Origin: Gammaproteobacteria bacterium
Lineage (GTDB): Bacteria > Pseudomonadota > Gammaproteobacteria > Tenderiales > Tenderiaceae
Direction: 5' to 3'
Length of the DNA: 5,919 bases
Assembly (NCBI GenBank): GCA_027001525.1
Contig: JALTMR010000201.1
Coordinates: 1-5,919 of the forward strand
Positions 5,592 through 5,919 of this stretch are shown in pieces. The first letter of the stretch is position 1, and the number at the start of each line of letters is the position of its first letter. Position numbers and translations under genes: made by a program. The notes beneath the pieces were generated by a model that saw nothing but the letters and a program-made list of their open reading frames with translations, did no database searches and was not told the origin of the DNA.

Positions 5592-5919
5592 ATGATCGAC
5601 TCCCTGCCCTTGCGAACGCCTATTTTGCTTGCCTTGTTGCTGTACGCCAGCGCGGCCTGGACAGCACCTGACCCATTCAAAACCGGCGTGGTGCATTTTA
5701 AAAACGGCAACTACGAGGCGGCCATCAGCGACTTTAAAAAAGCCTACAACTCGGGCCAGACCAGTGCGGTACTGCACTACAATCTTGGCGTCAGCTACTT
5801 CAGGCTGGGGCGCTATCGGGCGGCCCAGGCGCAGTTCGAGAAGATTAACCGTCACAAAAAACTGGGGGCACTGGCCTGCTATAACCTGGGCCTGGTGGCC
5901 CACAGACTGAAAAGCCGCA
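5592..5919 (+). CDS. Secreted tetratricopeptide-repeat protein, N-terminal part (runs off right edge)
   Basis: From ATG 5592 the frame is open to the window end (109 codons plus one base). Residues 1-25 form a signal peptide with R8, the hydrophobic core ILLALLLYASAA and a likely cleavage after WTA. TPR units follow: about 28-57 (TGVVHFKNGNYEAAISDFKK), 59-91 (LHYNLGVSYFRLGRYRAAQ, then FEKI), and a third starting at ALACYNLGLVAHRL (from 93). The G/Y/A/F positions of TPR helices A and B fit well. AGGAC at 5578-5582, nine bases before ATG, is a modest ribosome-binding site. It follows the acidic gene by 43 bases in the same direction, so it probably shares the operon and acts in the periplasm or at the outer membrane, likely as a protein-protein scaffold. 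Anything beyond the TPRs, such as an outer-membrane barrel, would lie outside the window. Confidence 0.8.
   Translation, partial: MIDSLPLRTPILLALLLYASAAWTAPDPFKTGVVHFKNGNYEAAISDFKKAYNSGQTSAVLHYNLGVSYFRLGRYRAAQAQFEKINRHKKLGALACYNLGLVAHRLKSR

Overview
The window reads as part of a moderately GC-rich Gram-negative bacterial chromosome, most likely a gammaproteobacterium. The evidence is secretory signal peptides, inner-membrane and periplasmic signalling proteins, a GlyGly-CTERM-like sorting tail, Shine-Dalgarno-led genes and tight gene packing. This assignment rests on gene types, not on a marker gene. All seven genes that can be supported lie on the + strand. There are no RNA genes, CRISPR arrays or insertion sequences, and no gap between genes exceeds 160 bases.

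Layout. (1) Bases 3-272 are the 3' end of an unidentified gene whose product ends in a Gly5 stretch, a short hydrophobic segment and a basic tip. A plausible intrinsic terminator follows. (2) Bases 431-3605 hold a two-gene sensory module: a PhnD-type periplasmic solute-binding protein and a membrane-bound hybrid histidine kinase (TM, periplasmic domain, TM, HAMP, PAS, HisKA, HATPase, REC). No permease or ATPase gene lies nearby, so the binding protein is more likely a ligand-sensing subunit than part of a transporter. (3) From 3667 to the right edge runs a second module: an ECF sigma factor, a transmembrane ZAS/zf-HC2 anti-sigma factor, a secreted and extremely acidic protein (about 47% Asp+Glu after signal cleavage), and a secreted TPR protein cut by the window edge.

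How they may work together. In the first module, ligand-dependent contact between binding protein and kinase would drive autophosphorylation at H364 and transfer to D661 of the attached receiver. No Hpt protein or DNA-binding regulator is visible, so the output lies elsewhere. In the second module, the anti-sigma factor would hold the sigma factor at the inner membrane through its N-terminal Zn domain. Its periplasmic beta-rich domain would receive an envelope signal, possibly involving the acidic protein and the TPR protein encoded just downstream. Only 61 bases separate the kinase stop from the sigma start, with no convincing terminator, so co-transcription is possible but unproven. The most unusual element is the acidic secreted protein, which I cannot assign to any family.
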